From the NCBI RefSeq assembly GCF_042649825.1, contig NZ_JBHSAB010000001.1, forward strand, positions 186,001 to 250,000: a DNA stretch of 64,000 bases, read 5' to 3'. Numbering within the stretch: position 1 is the first letter of the stretch; every line of letters starts with the position of its first letter. This document shows positions 51,549 to 61,189 of the stretch, one piece after another. Source of the DNA: Legionella_C dresdenensis. Its GTDB lineage: Bacteria > Pseudomonadota > Gammaproteobacteria > Legionellales > Legionellaceae. Below the pieces are notes generated by a model. That model was not told where the DNA came from, made no database searches, and saw only the letters and a program-made list of their open reading frames with translations. The translations under genes were made by a program, and so were the position numbers.

Positions 51549-53336
51549 TCAAGCGGCGGGCGAGGTGTTGCCGGCCGAAATCTGTTGTTCTTCCTCTTGT
51601 GCTTTCTCGTTATTACTCTGGGCTTTCATTTGTGCAAAACCCGCTTTAAATGATGAAAATTTATTGGTACTTTCACTGCTTTTCTCAATTACCCCGACCT
51701 GGCTGACGTTCTCTGATTTTTTTTCTACCAGAGCATTTGATGTTTTTTCCAGGGCATTGAGCGCTATCTCAATCGCTTTCTGACTTTTGCTAAAAAAACC
51801 AAATTCGTTATTCGTTTTCATTTCAGTGATAATGCCTGTGAGTTTATTCTTTGCTTCATCAACAGCGGCTTTATCAGCCATATTGACCTTATTCAGCGTA
51901 CTCATAATATCAATCAGCTTTTCTTCTTTGCTATCAAGCTTTTCCCAAGTCGGATCATTCGCCGTGCTTTTTTCAGCGGAAAGGCCCTGGATACGCTGGC
52001 GCATCATTTCCATCCCTATTGCGAGTTCAATCTCTGCCGATGTTTTAATCAACGGAGGCGGCCTGTTTTTTGCGCTGTATTCCTTAAGCCCCATATCTGG
52101 CTTATCTATTTTCCATTGTTCAAAAGTACGGCGCGATACAACAATTGTCCCCTTATCGTTTTGCTCTGCCGGCTCCCATTGGCCAGGTTCTTTAGCTGAG
52201 GGCTTTAATAACAGCAAGTCATTAATAACAACCATCCTGAGCTTATCTTTACTATTTTTTTCAAACCACTTCTCAGCCTGGCGTGAACCAAAATCGCCAA
52301 ATTTAAAGCCCTCCGCACCATAAGCTTTGGACTCAGCCATCCCTTGGGAGTTATTCATATCAATAGTCTGTTCCTGATCAAAGCCGTCTGTTTTCCAGGC
52401 ACGTCTGGAACCAAGAAAACCAACCACTTTTTGAAACAAAGAGGGCTCTTCCCCTTCTACCCGACAGAATACATGTTTGGTATTTTCCAGCGCTTCAATA
52501 CGAGGCATGAGTTTTTTAATCTGGTTAAGCGGTTTAATCCACATGGAGAAGGTTTCGGGAATGACTACCCCTACATTGGTAGTTGTTTTAAATAATGCTT
52601 CCTGGATGCAATCTTTGGTCTTGCCCAGGACGGAACTATGTCCATGCAGATCTTTTATACCCGTATAACCTTTATTGGTTGTAACTTGTATGGCCAGCTT
52701 CCTAATCTGGGAAACTTCACGGGCAACACCGCCATCGACAGCCACAACATCGTTACCCGACATGTCGCCATCCACTTTTTCCATAAACTGGCCTGTGGTC
52801 TGCACCGCCGCTACCGCAGATGCCGTTTTTCCTGAGCCTGAGGGGCCTGCAACGATCACGACTGCACGTTTTGCCCATTTTTCACCTTCATAATGTGTCG
52901 TAGACGCGCTAAACACTGCATCCCGATATTCATTGCTGTTCATTTCCTCTTCTAAAGCGAGGCGGTACAATTCTGTACCAATCTTGCCTAAAAATCCTTC
53001 CATGGTGACAGTGGCCTTTTCCGGACTGGTTGCCCTTATGTCCGGATTACCTGGTTTATAGTGGTTATCAGATTTTTGATTTATGGTATTAATATGCTCA
53101 ATAAAGGCTTTTCGGAAAAACTGCGGATCAGAAGACGGGATTGTGGTTAATAACAGGCTTTTAGCAAGAAAGGTTTTTACTTTTTCAGTGTGCTGTTGCT
53201 GATAGCCACTTACTCCCGCATACAGTTCGCCCCGGGCATTTTCAGACAGCAATCGATTAACCAATTGGGTATTGGTTTCATTATCAGGCTGTTTATAAAC
53301 GCCAACCTGCTTTTGTAACGGCGCGAGGTCTTCCAT
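51549..53336 (-). CDS. P-loop protein with zeta-toxin-like core, candidate effector
   Basis: 595 aa. After ~150 helical residues there is VVIVAGPSGSGKTASAV, Walker A at 164-171, then VAVDGGVAREVSQIRKLAIQ (Asp201, Arg206) and a ~250-residue mixed region. Kinase-like P-loop toxins of the zeta type have a comparable Walker A followed by Asp and Arg elements, so sugar- or nucleotide-kinase activity is possible, but this is a weak match by eye. The last ~130 residues are helical. The C-terminus is glutamate-rich (EKAQEEEQQ) and ends SAGNTSPAA, similar to the end of the EEP protein. No signal peptide and no antitoxin-like neighbour. It is 88 bp downstream of recJ with its own likely promoter. Confidence 0.65.
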   Translation of the reverse strand: MEDLAPLQKQVGVYKQPDNETNTQLVNRLLSENARGELYAGVSGYQQQHTEKVKTFLAKSLLLTTIPSSDPQFFRKAFIEHINTINQKSDNHYKPGNPDIRATSPEKATVTMEGFLGKIGTELYRLALEEEMNSNEYRDAVFSASTTHYEGEKWAKRAVVIVAGPSGSGKTASAVAAVQTTGQFMEKVDGDMSGNDVVAVDGGVAREVSQIRKLAIQVTTNKGYTGIKDLHGHSSVLGKTKDCIQEALFKTTTNVGVVIPETFSMWIKPLNQIKKLMPRIEALENTKHVFCRVEGEEPSLFQKVVGFLGSRRAWKTDGFDQEQTIDMNNSQGMAESKAYGAEGFKFGDFGSRQAEKWFEKNSKDKLRMVVINDLLLLKPSAKEPGQWEPAEQNDKGTIVVSRRTFEQWKIDKPDMGLKEYSAKNRPPPLIKTSAEIELAIGMEMMRQRIQGLSAEKSTANDPTWEKLDSKEEKLIDIMSTLNKVNMADKAAVDEAKNKLTGIITEMKTNNEFGFFSKSQKAIEIALNALEKTSNALVEKKSENVSQVGVIEKSSESTNKFSSFKAGFAQMKAQSNNEKAQEEEQQISAGNTSPAA

Positions 53337-53362
53337 TCAGGCTTCATGCAGTTGGACTGGTG

Positions 53363-53380
53363 GTACTATTACTATAGTAC
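53363..53380 (-). promoter_or_regulatory. Palindrome overlapping a probable -10 box upstream of the P-loop gene
   Basis: GTACTAT-TACT-ATAGTAC is a perfect 7-bp inverted repeat, and the minus-strand TATAGT inside it (complement of 53371-53376) can be a -10 with a weak TTCATA 16 bp upstream. It lies 27-44 bp from the ATG, so a dimeric regulator could act here. Confidence 0.35.
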
Positions 53381-53424
53381 ATGGGGAAGCTTTATGAACA
53401 AATAAATTAAATTCCTCTATGTAT

Positions 53425-55158
53425 TCAACTAACCAGATTCATAGCTTCGACCAATAATTGCAGTTTTGAGCGGCCCTGATAAACATTAATATCCAGTTTA
53501 TAAGCCATATGAACCTGTCGTGCCCGATGATTGGGCCAGCATTTGTGGTCAATATTAAATGCTATCGCATCAATGGGTTCCCCGCCCTGACTATGTAACA
53601 GAGTCATTTTGAGGTGATTTTGTCCGACTATGCGTTGCTCAAGAATCTCAAAAACGTCATCGAAGCATGGCTCGGGAAATTGCTGCCCCCACGGCCCTGC
53701 CTGCTGCAGCAGTAAAGCAATATCCAGATTGAGATCACTGCGGTTTAAATTGCCATCAGTCAGCAGATATTTTTCACATTGTTCGATATCAATGTGCTTA
53801 TTCACCTCTCGAATAAAGGCCTGTTGAAATTCGGAAAAACGCTGCGGCGGCAAGCTTAATCCAGCAGCCATGGCATGACCGCCGAATTTTGTAATCAAAC
53901 CGGGAAAATCTTTATCTACCGCAGCCAGAGCATCCCGGATGTTTAAACCGGGTATAGAGCGTGCAGACCCTTTTAATTCGGAATCACTCACTTTTGCAAA
54001 CGCAATTATCGGGCGATGATAACGGTCTTTAAGGCGGCCGGCCAATATTCCAATTACGCCCTGATGCCAGTTTTTATCCATCAGGCACAGCGCTGCCGGC
54101 AGCTTGCCGGCATGTTCGATTTTTTTAGCCAATTGCTCAACAGCAACCAAAGCCTGCTCTTTCATCTCAGCCTCAATTACCCGCCGCTCCTGATTAAGTT
54201 CATCGAGATGACTGGCAAACGCCTTCGCCATATTAATATCGTCGCATAGCAGGCAATTAATCCCCAGGGCCATGTCATCAAGCCGGCCAGCCGCATTCAG
54301 GCGCGGCGCAATGGCAAAGCCCAAATCACTTTCCCGCACCCGACTGCAATCGCGGCCGGAAATTTCAATTAACGCCCGAATACCGGCACGGCATTGCCCC
54401 TGTCGAATACGCAGCAAACCCTGATTGACCATAATGCGGTTATTCTGATCGAGGGCAACCACATCAGCTACTGTACCCAAGGCCACCAGGTCCAGGAATT
54501 GCGACATGTTAGGTTCGGCAATGCCCTGTTTGGTAAACCAGCCGGTATTAACCAGATGACGCCTTAATGCCAGCATCACATAAAAAATTACGCCCACACC
54601 AGCAATTGATTTACTGTCAAACGCATCCTGCTCTCGATTGGGATTTACAATTGCACAGGCCGCGGGCAATCTTTCTCCCGGTAAATGATGATCGGTAACC
54701 AGTACATCAATACCAGCGCTATTAGCAGCAGCAACGCCCTCTATGCTGGCAATGCCGTTATCAACCGTAATAATCAAATCAGGCTGCCATTTACGGGCAA
54801 CCTCGACTATGCCAGGCGTTAATCCGTACCCAAACTCAAAACGGTTAGGCACCAGAAATTCAACCTGCGTGGCTCCCATGGCTTTTAGCGCGCTGATTGC
54901 AAGCGCTGTAGAAGTCGCGCCGTCAGCATCAAAATCACCTATGATTAATATCCGCTCCTGCTTCACAAGCGCTTGTTCAAGGCGTACACAGGCCTTATCA
55001 ATATCAGTTAACTGGTGAAAAGGCAGCAACGTTTGCAGACTTTTATCTATTTGAGCCGGCTCACTGATTCCTCGAGCGGCATAAATACGTTGTAATATAG
55101 GTGAAACAGCTCCCAAAGCCGGTAAATTGTCTGGTAGCTCCCTTCGTTTTATCTGCAT
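53425..55158 (-). CDS. recJ: Single-stranded-DNA-specific exonuclease RecJ
   Basis: 577 aa. DHH-family motifs: GDFDADGATSTALA near residue 74, VTDHHLPGE, then GVGVIFYVM, and the DHHA1 domain FGGHAMAAGLSL. It digests single-stranded DNA 5' to 3' in recombination and mismatch repair. It follows the RpfE-like gene by 4 bp and is last in the alaC-rpfE-recJ run. Confidence 0.97.
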   Translation of the reverse strand: MQIKRRELPDNLPALGAVSPILQRIYAARGISEPAQIDKSLQTLLPFHQLTDIDKACVRLEQALVKQERILIIGDFDADGATSTALAISALKAMGATQVEFLVPNRFEFGYGLTPGIVEVARKWQPDLIITVDNGIASIEGVAAANSAGIDVLVTDHHLPGERLPAACAIVNPNREQDAFDSKSIAGVGVIFYVMLALRRHLVNTGWFTKQGIAEPNMSQFLDLVALGTVADVVALDQNNRIMVNQGLLRIRQGQCRAGIRALIEISGRDCSRVRESDLGFAIAPRLNAAGRLDDMALGINCLLCDDINMAKAFASHLDELNQERRVIEAEMKEQALVAVEQLAKKIEHAGKLPAALCLMDKNWHQGVIGILAGRLKDRYHRPIIAFAKVSDSELKGSARSIPGLNIRDALAAVDKDFPGLITKFGGHAMAAGLSLPPQRFSEFQQAFIREVNKHIDIEQCEKYLLTDGNLNRSDLNLDIALLLQQAGPWGQQFPEPCFDDVFEILEQRIVGQNHLKMTLLHSQGGEPIDAIAFNIDHKCWPNHRARQVHMAYKLDINVYQGRSKLQLLVEAMNLVS

Positions 55159-55162
55159 TGAT

Positions 55163-55966
55163 TCATCCCCTTAAAAACCGCTTCCACCATTTCTTTTTGC
55201 TTGTCTGGTAAGCAATATCATTCCAATACCAGCGAACGCCATTATTTTGACGCAGGTTAAGTTGTCCTGCCCCAGCATTACTAATAATCACCAGCGCATT
55301 ATCAGGCAAAACCTGCTCGGGAAGCCAGGGCTGTATATAAGATGAAAAATGTGCCTGCAGATCGTGGTCATCAGACAGAATAACCCGCCCTTGCGGCCAT
55401 TCAAAAACGCCGCCGCCAAAAGCCCACACCCCATTGACCGGGCAACGATCTGTACGCTTGTTGTTTAAAGAATGGTTACTCAAGAACATCTGTAATTCCG
55501 TTAATCGCTTTTGCCAATGCAGGCTTTTATCCATTGCAGCAAGCGCCGGCATCATTGATTGATGCAGGATTAATTCTGCCGGCTTGCTGCTGATATCAGG
55601 CAGCCCGTCAATATTGATTAACCAGGTATATTTATCATGATAATACAGGCGGATATTTTCTACCTGCAGAAAATCAGCCAGTGCAGCATACCATTCACGT
55701 GCTTCATCTTCGCTGAACTGTAAATCCTGCCCTGCCGCTATAATCATGGCGTCATTATGAGTAGCCTGCCAGTATATCGGGGTAAGAACCAGCCATTTCC
55801 CTGATAAGGAGTGGTATTGCCGCAAAAAATCGCCAAGCGGCAGGCTAGACGCTTCATCACCCATTGCAGTCAATACATTGAGCATAAAGCGCTTAGCGCC
55901 ATTTAATTCAACGGCATTCTCAGGCAGACAGCCTTTATCGGCGTTAATAATAACATCGATCATCAA
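55163..55966 (-). CDS. RpfE-like protein (phosphoglycerate-mutase-related, COG4255 type)
   Basis: 267 aa, starting at ATG 55966 or the next ATG 55963. The end matches a family found beside recJ in other gammaproteobacteria and known in Xanthomonas as RpfE: CPVNGVWAFGGGVFEWPQG, then VILSDDHDLQ. The family has been labelled a cofactor-independent phosphoglycerate mutase relative, but enzyme activity is unproven. The middle is not distinctive. It overlaps alaC by 4 bp and precedes recJ by 4 bp, so it is translated together with them. Confidence 0.75.
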   Translation of the reverse strand: MMIDVIINADKGCLPENAVELNGAKRFMLNVLTAMGDEASSLPLGDFLRQYHSLSGKWLVLTPIYWQATHNDAMIIAAGQDLQFSEDEAREWYAALADFLQVENIRLYYHDKYTWLINIDGLPDISSKPAELILHQSMMPALAAMDKSLHWQKRLTELQMFLSNHSLNNKRTDRCPVNGVWAFGGGVFEWPQGRVILSDDHDLQAHFSSYIQPWLPEQVLPDNALVIISNAGAGQLNLRQNNGVRWYWNDIAYQTSKKKWWKRFLRG

Positions 55967-57153
55967 CTGGCCTTATAACCGTCTTTTTTAAATAATACTT
56001 TTATGTTACGCAATGCCTGGCGTGTGCGATGATTATTTTCTATCAGGCCAAAGCGGACATAGGCATCGCCTTGCGGACCAAAACCGATACCGGGAGAAAC
56101 GGAAACATGCGCTTCCTTCAGCAGATATTTGGCAAATTCAAGCGAACCCATAGAGCTGTAAAATTCGGGAATTTTCGCCCAGACAAACATCGTCGCCTTC
56201 GGCTTTTCAACTGGCCAGCCAATTTCCTGCAGGCCTTCGCAAAGCACATTACGTCTTTTTTCATACAGCTGGCGGATTTCCTCAACACAGTCATCCGGTC
56301 CCTCAAGCGCTGCAATTGCTGCAACCTGAATAGGAGTAAAAGTACCATAATCAAGATAGGATTTAATGCGGGCCAGCGCTGCAACCAATTCTTCGTTGCC
56401 GCAGGCAAAACCGACACGCCAGCCCGGCATGTTGTATGATTTGGACATCGAATAGGTTTCGATAGCAATATCAATAGCGCCCGGCACTTGCAGAATCGAT
56501 GGCGCCTTGTAGCCATCAAATACGATATCGGCATAAGCCAAATCATGAATCACCCAGATATTGTGTTTCTTGGCCAGCGCTATCACCCGCTCGAAAAATT
56601 CATACTCAACACAGTGTGTGCTTGGATTAGCCGGGAAATTGATCACCAGCGCTTTGGGCTTGGGCCAGTTTTTTTCAATTGATTCCTCAACAGATTGCAG
56701 GAACTGATTTTCATCGATTAATGGGATCTGCTCAACATTGGCTCCGGCAATAATAAAACCATAAGTATGAATTGGATAAGCCGGATCTGGCACCAGAATA
56801 GTATCTCCCGGACCGCTAATCGCCAGCGCAAGATGTGCCAGACCCTCTTTTGAACCAATCGTGGTCAGTACCTGCTTTTCACTATCCAGCACAACATCAT
56901 AGTGTTTCTTATACCAGTTCGCCATAGCCCTGCGCAGCCGGGGAATCCCTTTTGACATGGAATAACGGTGGGTGTCCGGGCGCAGCGCTGTTTCCACCAG
57001 TTTGTCAACGATATGCTGCGGCGTTGGCCGATCGGGATTTCCCATACCAAAATCAATCACGTCTTCACCGCGCGCTCGCGCCTCTGACTTTAATTGGGTC
57101 ATTACATTAAAGACATAAGGGGGTAAGCGTTGAATACGTGGAAATTGACTCAT
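55963..57153 (-). CDS. alaC: Alanine/valine-type aminotransferase AlaC
   Basis: 396 aa. It is a class I PLP aminotransferase: FGMGNPDRPTPQHIVDKL at the N-terminus, INFPANPSTHCVE with the cofactor Asn, LAYADIVFDGY, the PLP lysine K238 in SMSKSYNMPGWRVGF, and YVRFGLIEN with the substrate Arg. It makes alanine from pyruvate and glutamate. It is divergent from the Mth938-like gene, with 57 bp between starts, a neighbour pair common in this group. Confidence 0.93.
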   Translation of the reverse strand: MSQFPRIQRLPPYVFNVMTQLKSEARARGEDVIDFGMGNPDRPTPQHIVDKLVETALRPDTHRYSMSKGIPRLRRAMANWYKKHYDVVLDSEKQVLTTIGSKEGLAHLALAISGPGDTILVPDPAYPIHTYGFIIAGANVEQIPLIDENQFLQSVEESIEKNWPKPKALVINFPANPSTHCVEYEFFERVIALAKKHNIWVIHDLAYADIVFDGYKAPSILQVPGAIDIAIETYSMSKSYNMPGWRVGFACGNEELVAALARIKSYLDYGTFTPIQVAAIAALEGPDDCVEEIRQLYEKRRNVLCEGLQEIGWPVEKPKATMFVWAKIPEFYSSMGSLEFAKYLLKEAHVSVSPGIGFGPQGDAYVRFGLIENNHRTRQALRNIKVLFKKDGYKAS

Positions 57154-57210
57154 GATTTCACCTCTGTGTTATAATGCGCATCAGTATAAATTAATACATG
57201 ATCAAAACCA

Positions 57211-57576
57211 ATGCACATACACCTGGAATCAGTAGAAAAAAATGCAGTGCAGGCTTATAGCGAAAATGAGGTCAAAATTGACTCAATTATCTATACTCGA
57301 AACTTTTTTGTCAGTGCTTCTGCAATTGATGAAAACTGGCAGGCAGAGCATATTTCTGCCCTTGATGAGCAGGCTATCGCCCCTCTTCTGGCGCAACAGC
57401 CGGAAATAATTATTCTCGGTCACAAGGAAGCAGGAAAGTTTCCGCCGATGCAAACCATCCAGCATCTGGCTAATCAGCGGATAGGGATTGAATGCATGTC
57501 GATTGGAGCTGCGTGCAGAACATTTAATGTTTTGTTGAGTGAAAACCGCAAGGTGATTTTAGGCATTTTATTTTAG
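57211..57576 (+). CDS. Mth938-like domain protein
   Basis: 121 aa. It follows the DUF498/Mth938 pattern: DSIIYTRNFFVSASAIDENW, PEIIILGHKEAGKFPPM, GIECMSIGAACRTFNVLLSE and KVILGILF. Mitochondrial relatives (NDUFAF3) help assemble complex I; the bacterial role is unknown. It is divergent from alaC and ends just before a palindromic repeat. Confidence 0.85.
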   Translation: MHIHLESVEKNAVQAYSENEVKIDSIIYTRNFFVSASAIDENWQAEHISALDEQAIAPLLAQQPEIIILGHKEAGKFPPMQTIQHLANQRIGIECMSIGAACRTFNVLLSENRKVILGILF

Positions 57577-57581
57577 ATCTT

Positions 57582-57607
57582 TTGTTGGGTCAAACGACCC
57601 AACCTAC
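57582..57607. terminator. Palindromic repeat between the Mth938-like gene and relA
   Basis: TTGGGTCAAACGACCCAA at 57585-57602, followed by CCTAC. Its GTAGGTTGGGTCG end is the same as that of the 21334-21489 element, and it supplies the relA stop codon. It can end both convergent genes. Confidence 0.65.
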
Positions 57608-59808
57608 ACCTGGCGTCTTGCTTCCAGCACATTCGGGATCTGCTCCATTTTGCTTAACAGACGCGACAGACTATTTAATCCGTCGATTTCGACTGTCAAG
57701 GTAATAAAAGCGGTATTCTCCTGTTTGTTGCTCTTGGTCTGTAAGGCGTAAACATGAGACTTTTCATTAGCCAGGAGCGTTGTTATATCGCGCAAGAGAT
57801 CCGGGCGGTTGAATGCTTTTATGATAACATCAACCACGTAATGATCCCGGGTTGAACTCCCCCATGCCACCTGCAAGAAACGCTGTTTCTGGCGTTCGGT
57901 CGCATGAAGGATATTGGGGCAATCTTTACGATGTATCGATACACCGCGGCCAATGGTGATATATCCTAATACATCATCGCCAGGCACGGGCTGACAGCAG
58001 CGAGCCATGGTTGTCAGCAGATCGCCCACACCTTCGATTTTTACATCACCGCCAGATATTTCAGGCTTGGTAAGCGGTTTGACTATCGTCTGAATTTCCG
58101 GCTCGGTTGTCACGACCGGCGATAAGCGATGCAGAATCTGGCCAAGCTTGATATCGCCCCTGCCTAACGCTGCGAGCATATCATCCAGCTTTTTATAGTT
58201 AAATGCCGAGACGATTTCATTAAGCCGCTCTGACTTAATTCCCAGGGCTTTAAGTTCTTTATCAAGAATTTCCTGGCCCTCGTCGCGATTTCGGTCAAAA
58301 TCCTGCATTTTAAACCAATGCAAAACTTTGGCTTTGGCACGTGAAGTTTTTAAATAGTTATGGTGCGGATTAATCCAGTCGCGTGATGGCCGTTCTTCCT
58401 TGCCGGTTAAAATTTCAACTTTATCCCCGGTCTTGAGCGCATAGGTCAATGGTACAATATGGCCATTGACTTTCGCTCCCCGGCAACGATGCCCAAGCTG
58501 GCTATGGACATGGTAGGCAAAGTCCAGCGGTGTAACGCCATGGGGCAAATCCAGGACATCCCCGCCGGGAGTAAACACATATACCCGATCCTCAAGAAAT
58601 TCGGTTTCAATTGCTTCGGAAACACCGCTGGAAGCAGCCATATCACGATGCCAGGCCAATACTTCCCGCAGCCATTCGATTTTTCGCTCATGACCAGCTT
58701 TTACCTGGCCAGAACCTTCCTTATATTTCCAATGCGCGGCAACGCCCATTTCAGCCAGATCGTGCATTTCAAACGTTCGAATCTGAACTTCAAATACCCT
58801 GTCCTCTGGACCGACTACAGCGGTGTGCAGCGATTGATAACCATTCGGTTTGGGATTGACAATATAATCATCAAATTCAGCCAGTACCTGTTTCCACAAT
58901 GAATGCACCATACTTAGCACGTCATAGCACTGCTCTTTAGTCTCCACCAGAACCCTGACTGCTGTCGCATCATAAATTTCATCCAGGGAAACATTCTTGC
59001 GCTTCATTTTTTTATAAATACTGTGAATGTGCTTTGAACGGCCATAGACAGCATAATGATGGGCGCCAGTCGCTTTTATCTGTTCAGTGAGTTCAGTAAC
59101 AATCAGGTTGACATAGCGGTCGCGATCGAGCCGCTTTGTCTTTAAGCCTTTAGCGATTGCCTTATAATCCTCTGGATGCAGATAGCGGAAAGCCAAATCC
59201 TCCATTTCCCATTTAATCGCTCCTATCCCTAACCGGTTGGCAAGCGGCGCGTAAATTTCCATTACTTCGGTAGCGATTTGCTTTTGCATACTTTCCGGCA
59301 GACGCTCACTGCCCCGCAGCACGCACAGCCGTTCGGCAAGCTTGATAAGGACAACCCTGGCATCGTCTACCATGGCCAGCAGCATTTTACGGATATTATC
59401 TGCCTGGTGTTTATTCTGAGGGTACTTGTTGAGCGCCTGCAAGTTATGAATCGCACTCATTTTTTCAATACCGCGCACCAGCTTTGCAATCTCTGGCCCA
59501 ATTTGCTCTTCGACATCGTCCAGCGACAGTTCAGCATAATGTACACTGACAAATAATATCGCGGCGGCAAGCGTATCTTTATCGACCTCAAGGTCGGCCA
59601 GCAAATCAGCCATTGCCAACCCCTGCTGCAGGCACGATACACCAATTTCAGTAGCGTGTTCGTGGCAGGCAAGCTGGCATAAATTACAGGCGTTACGAAT
59701 CACGGTCAGGTCCTGGAAGTACCCTTTGCTGGCCAGCTGATGCAGCCATTGCTCAACGTCAATATGGCCGTCTACCGACCACAGGGTATCTTCTTTAACC
59801 TTAACCAT
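57604..59808 (-). CDS. relA: GTP pyrophosphokinase RelA
   Basis: 734 aa. The N-terminal HD-like region lacks an intact HD motif, as expected for RelA (FVSVHYAEL). The synthetase domain has DEIYDATAVRVLV and NPKPNGYQSLHTAVVGP, the TGS domain RVYVFTPGGDVLDLPHGVTP, then a cysteine-rich segment ARCCQPVPGDDVLGY and a C-terminal ACT domain. It makes (p)ppGpp from GTP or GDP on starved ribosomes. The ATG has AGGAT 8 bp upstream and begins 5 bp after rlmD. The stop TAG is the first three bases of the adjoining TAGGTTGGG repeat. Confidence 0.97.
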   Translation of the reverse strand: MVKVKEDTLWSVDGHIDVEQWLHQLASKGYFQDLTVIRNACNLCQLACHEHATEIGVSCLQQGLAMADLLADLEVDKDTLAAAILFVSVHYAELSLDDVEEQIGPEIAKLVRGIEKMSAIHNLQALNKYPQNKHQADNIRKMLLAMVDDARVVLIKLAERLCVLRGSERLPESMQKQIATEVMEIYAPLANRLGIGAIKWEMEDLAFRYLHPEDYKAIAKGLKTKRLDRDRYVNLIVTELTEQIKATGAHHYAVYGRSKHIHSIYKKMKRKNVSLDEIYDATAVRVLVETKEQCYDVLSMVHSLWKQVLAEFDDYIVNPKPNGYQSLHTAVVGPEDRVFEVQIRTFEMHDLAEMGVAAHWKYKEGSGQVKAGHERKIEWLREVLAWHRDMAASSGVSEAIETEFLEDRVYVFTPGGDVLDLPHGVTPLDFAYHVHSQLGHRCRGAKVNGHIVPLTYALKTGDKVEILTGKEERPSRDWINPHHNYLKTSRAKAKVLHWFKMQDFDRNRDEGQEILDKELKALGIKSERLNEIVSAFNYKKLDDMLAALGRGDIKLGQILHRLSPVVTTEPEIQTIVKPLTKPEISGGDVKIEGVGDLLTTMARCCQPVPGDDVLGYITIGRGVSIHRKDCPNILHATERQKQRFLQVAWGSSTRDHYVVDVIIKAFNRPDLLRDITTLLANEKSHVYALQTKSNKQENTAFITLTVEIDGLNSLSRLLSKMEQIPNVLEARRQV

Positions 59809-59813
59809 CGTGA

Positions 59814-61148
59814 TTATCCTTGTTCAAATAAAGCAATCGACTCCACATGAGCGGTATGCGGAAACATATCCATTACACCAGCGGCTGCCAGCCGGTAACC
59901 GTGGTGGTTTACCAGAATATCGGCATCTCGTGCCAGAGTAGCAGGATTACATGATACATAAACCAAACGCGCAGGTTTTAATTTGTTGATTTGTTTTACT
60001 ATTTCCAAAGCCCCTGATCGCGGCGGATCAATTAATAACTTGTCTACCCGGCCATTAACAATATTGGCAAGCGCATTCACTTCGTCAAGGTTTGCACAGA
60101 AAAATTCCGTATTGTCCAAACCATTTAACCCGGCATTCATACGAGCACGCGCAACCATTGTTTCACTGCCTTCTATACCAGTAACTTTAGCACAGTGCCT
60201 GGCCATAGGAAGTGAAAAATTGCCCAAGCCGCAAAATAAGTCCAGCACAACGTCATCTGGTTGTAAATCCATTAAGGCAATTGCTTGATTGACCATAGCG
60301 CGATTCAATCCCGGATTGACCTGGGTGAAGTCCGTTGGATGAAATTTGAACTGAATCCCATGATCAGGTAACGCATAATTTAAATAATTATCGGCGTTGT
60401 CTGGATAAAATAAGGTAACCGAATCTGGCCCTTTGGGCTGTAGATAAATAATAAAACCGCTTTGCCGACCGAATTCACGCAACTTGTCTTCATCCGCTGT
60501 AGTCAGGTTCTCGAGATTACGGAAAATCAACGCAACCTCTTCATCACCCGCCGATACTTCAATTTGCGCAATAATCGCAGGCTTTTGAAAAGAATCAATC
60601 AGGGCGCGAAGACTAATAATCTGGTCGTCCACTTTTTTATTCAACACAGGACATTGATTAATTTCAGTAATATAACGCGGATTAATTTTCTCTCTGAATC
60701 CGATTAAGGTTGAATTTTTTTTCTCGACATAACGGGTGCTTAACCGTGCCTTATTACGATAATTCCAGGTTGTACTGGTTAATGGCGGCAGAACTTCTTC
60801 AGGAGCGGTTTTGCCAACACGCAGGAGTAAATCAAGCAACAGCGCCTGTTTTTCGTGGATTTGTTCTGATTCGGCAAGGTGTTGTAACGAGCATCCGCCG
60901 CACAATGCATAATGTGGACAACGAGGTTCAGCACGCTGGGGTGATGCCGTATCAACGGTGATTACCCGTCCCTCATCATAATCACGTTTTACCTCTGTAT
61001 ATTGAAAAGTAACCGTTTCTCCTGGCAGAGCGCCCTGGACAAATGTTGTTTTACCGTTAATACGGGCTATGCCGCGGCCATCGTGGCTGAAACGCTCTAT
61101 CTCGGCCTGAATGGTTGTTAACGGCAGTTTTTTTCGCCTTCTGGTCAT
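59814..61148 (-). CDS. rlmD: 23S rRNA (uracil-1939-C5)-methyltransferase
   Basis: 444 aa. An N-terminal TRAM domain (RFSHDGRGIARINGKTTFV), an Fe-S cluster set at C77, C83 and C86 (CPHYALCGGCSLQH) with a later Cys in NQCPVLN, the SAM site VLDLFCGLGNFSLP, and the catalytic segment VDKLLIDPPRSGA with the nucleophile Cys in YVSCNPATLARD. It methylates U1939 of 23S rRNA. It is followed by relA after 5 bp, the order also seen in E. coli. Confidence 0.96.
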   Translation of the reverse strand: MTRRRKKLPLTTIQAEIERFSHDGRGIARINGKTTFVQGALPGETVTFQYTEVKRDYDEGRVITVDTASPQRAEPRCPHYALCGGCSLQHLAESEQIHEKQALLLDLLLRVGKTAPEEVLPPLTSTTWNYRNKARLSTRYVEKKNSTLIGFREKINPRYITEINQCPVLNKKVDDQIISLRALIDSFQKPAIIAQIEVSAGDEEVALIFRNLENLTTADEDKLREFGRQSGFIIYLQPKGPDSVTLFYPDNADNYLNYALPDHGIQFKFHPTDFTQVNPGLNRAMVNQAIALMDLQPDDVVLDLFCGLGNFSLPMARHCAKVTGIEGSETMVARARMNAGLNGLDNTEFFCANLDEVNALANIVNGRVDKLLIDPPRSGALEIVKQINKLKPARLVYVSCNPATLARDADILVNHHGYRLAAAGVMDMFPHTAHVESIALFEQG

Positions 61149-61189
61149 TAGATAAATCCTGCATACAAAATTAATGCTCTTCTCTCAAT

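Noticed and set aside
51787..52323. 178-aa ORF opposite the P-loop gene
   Set aside because: Serine/isoleucine-rich antisense shadow without ribosome site or recognisable domain.
51549..53336. Chromosomal zeta-epsilon toxin-antitoxin module
   Set aside because: No small antitoxin gene beside it, and the protein is far larger than zeta toxins; only the core resemblance is kept.
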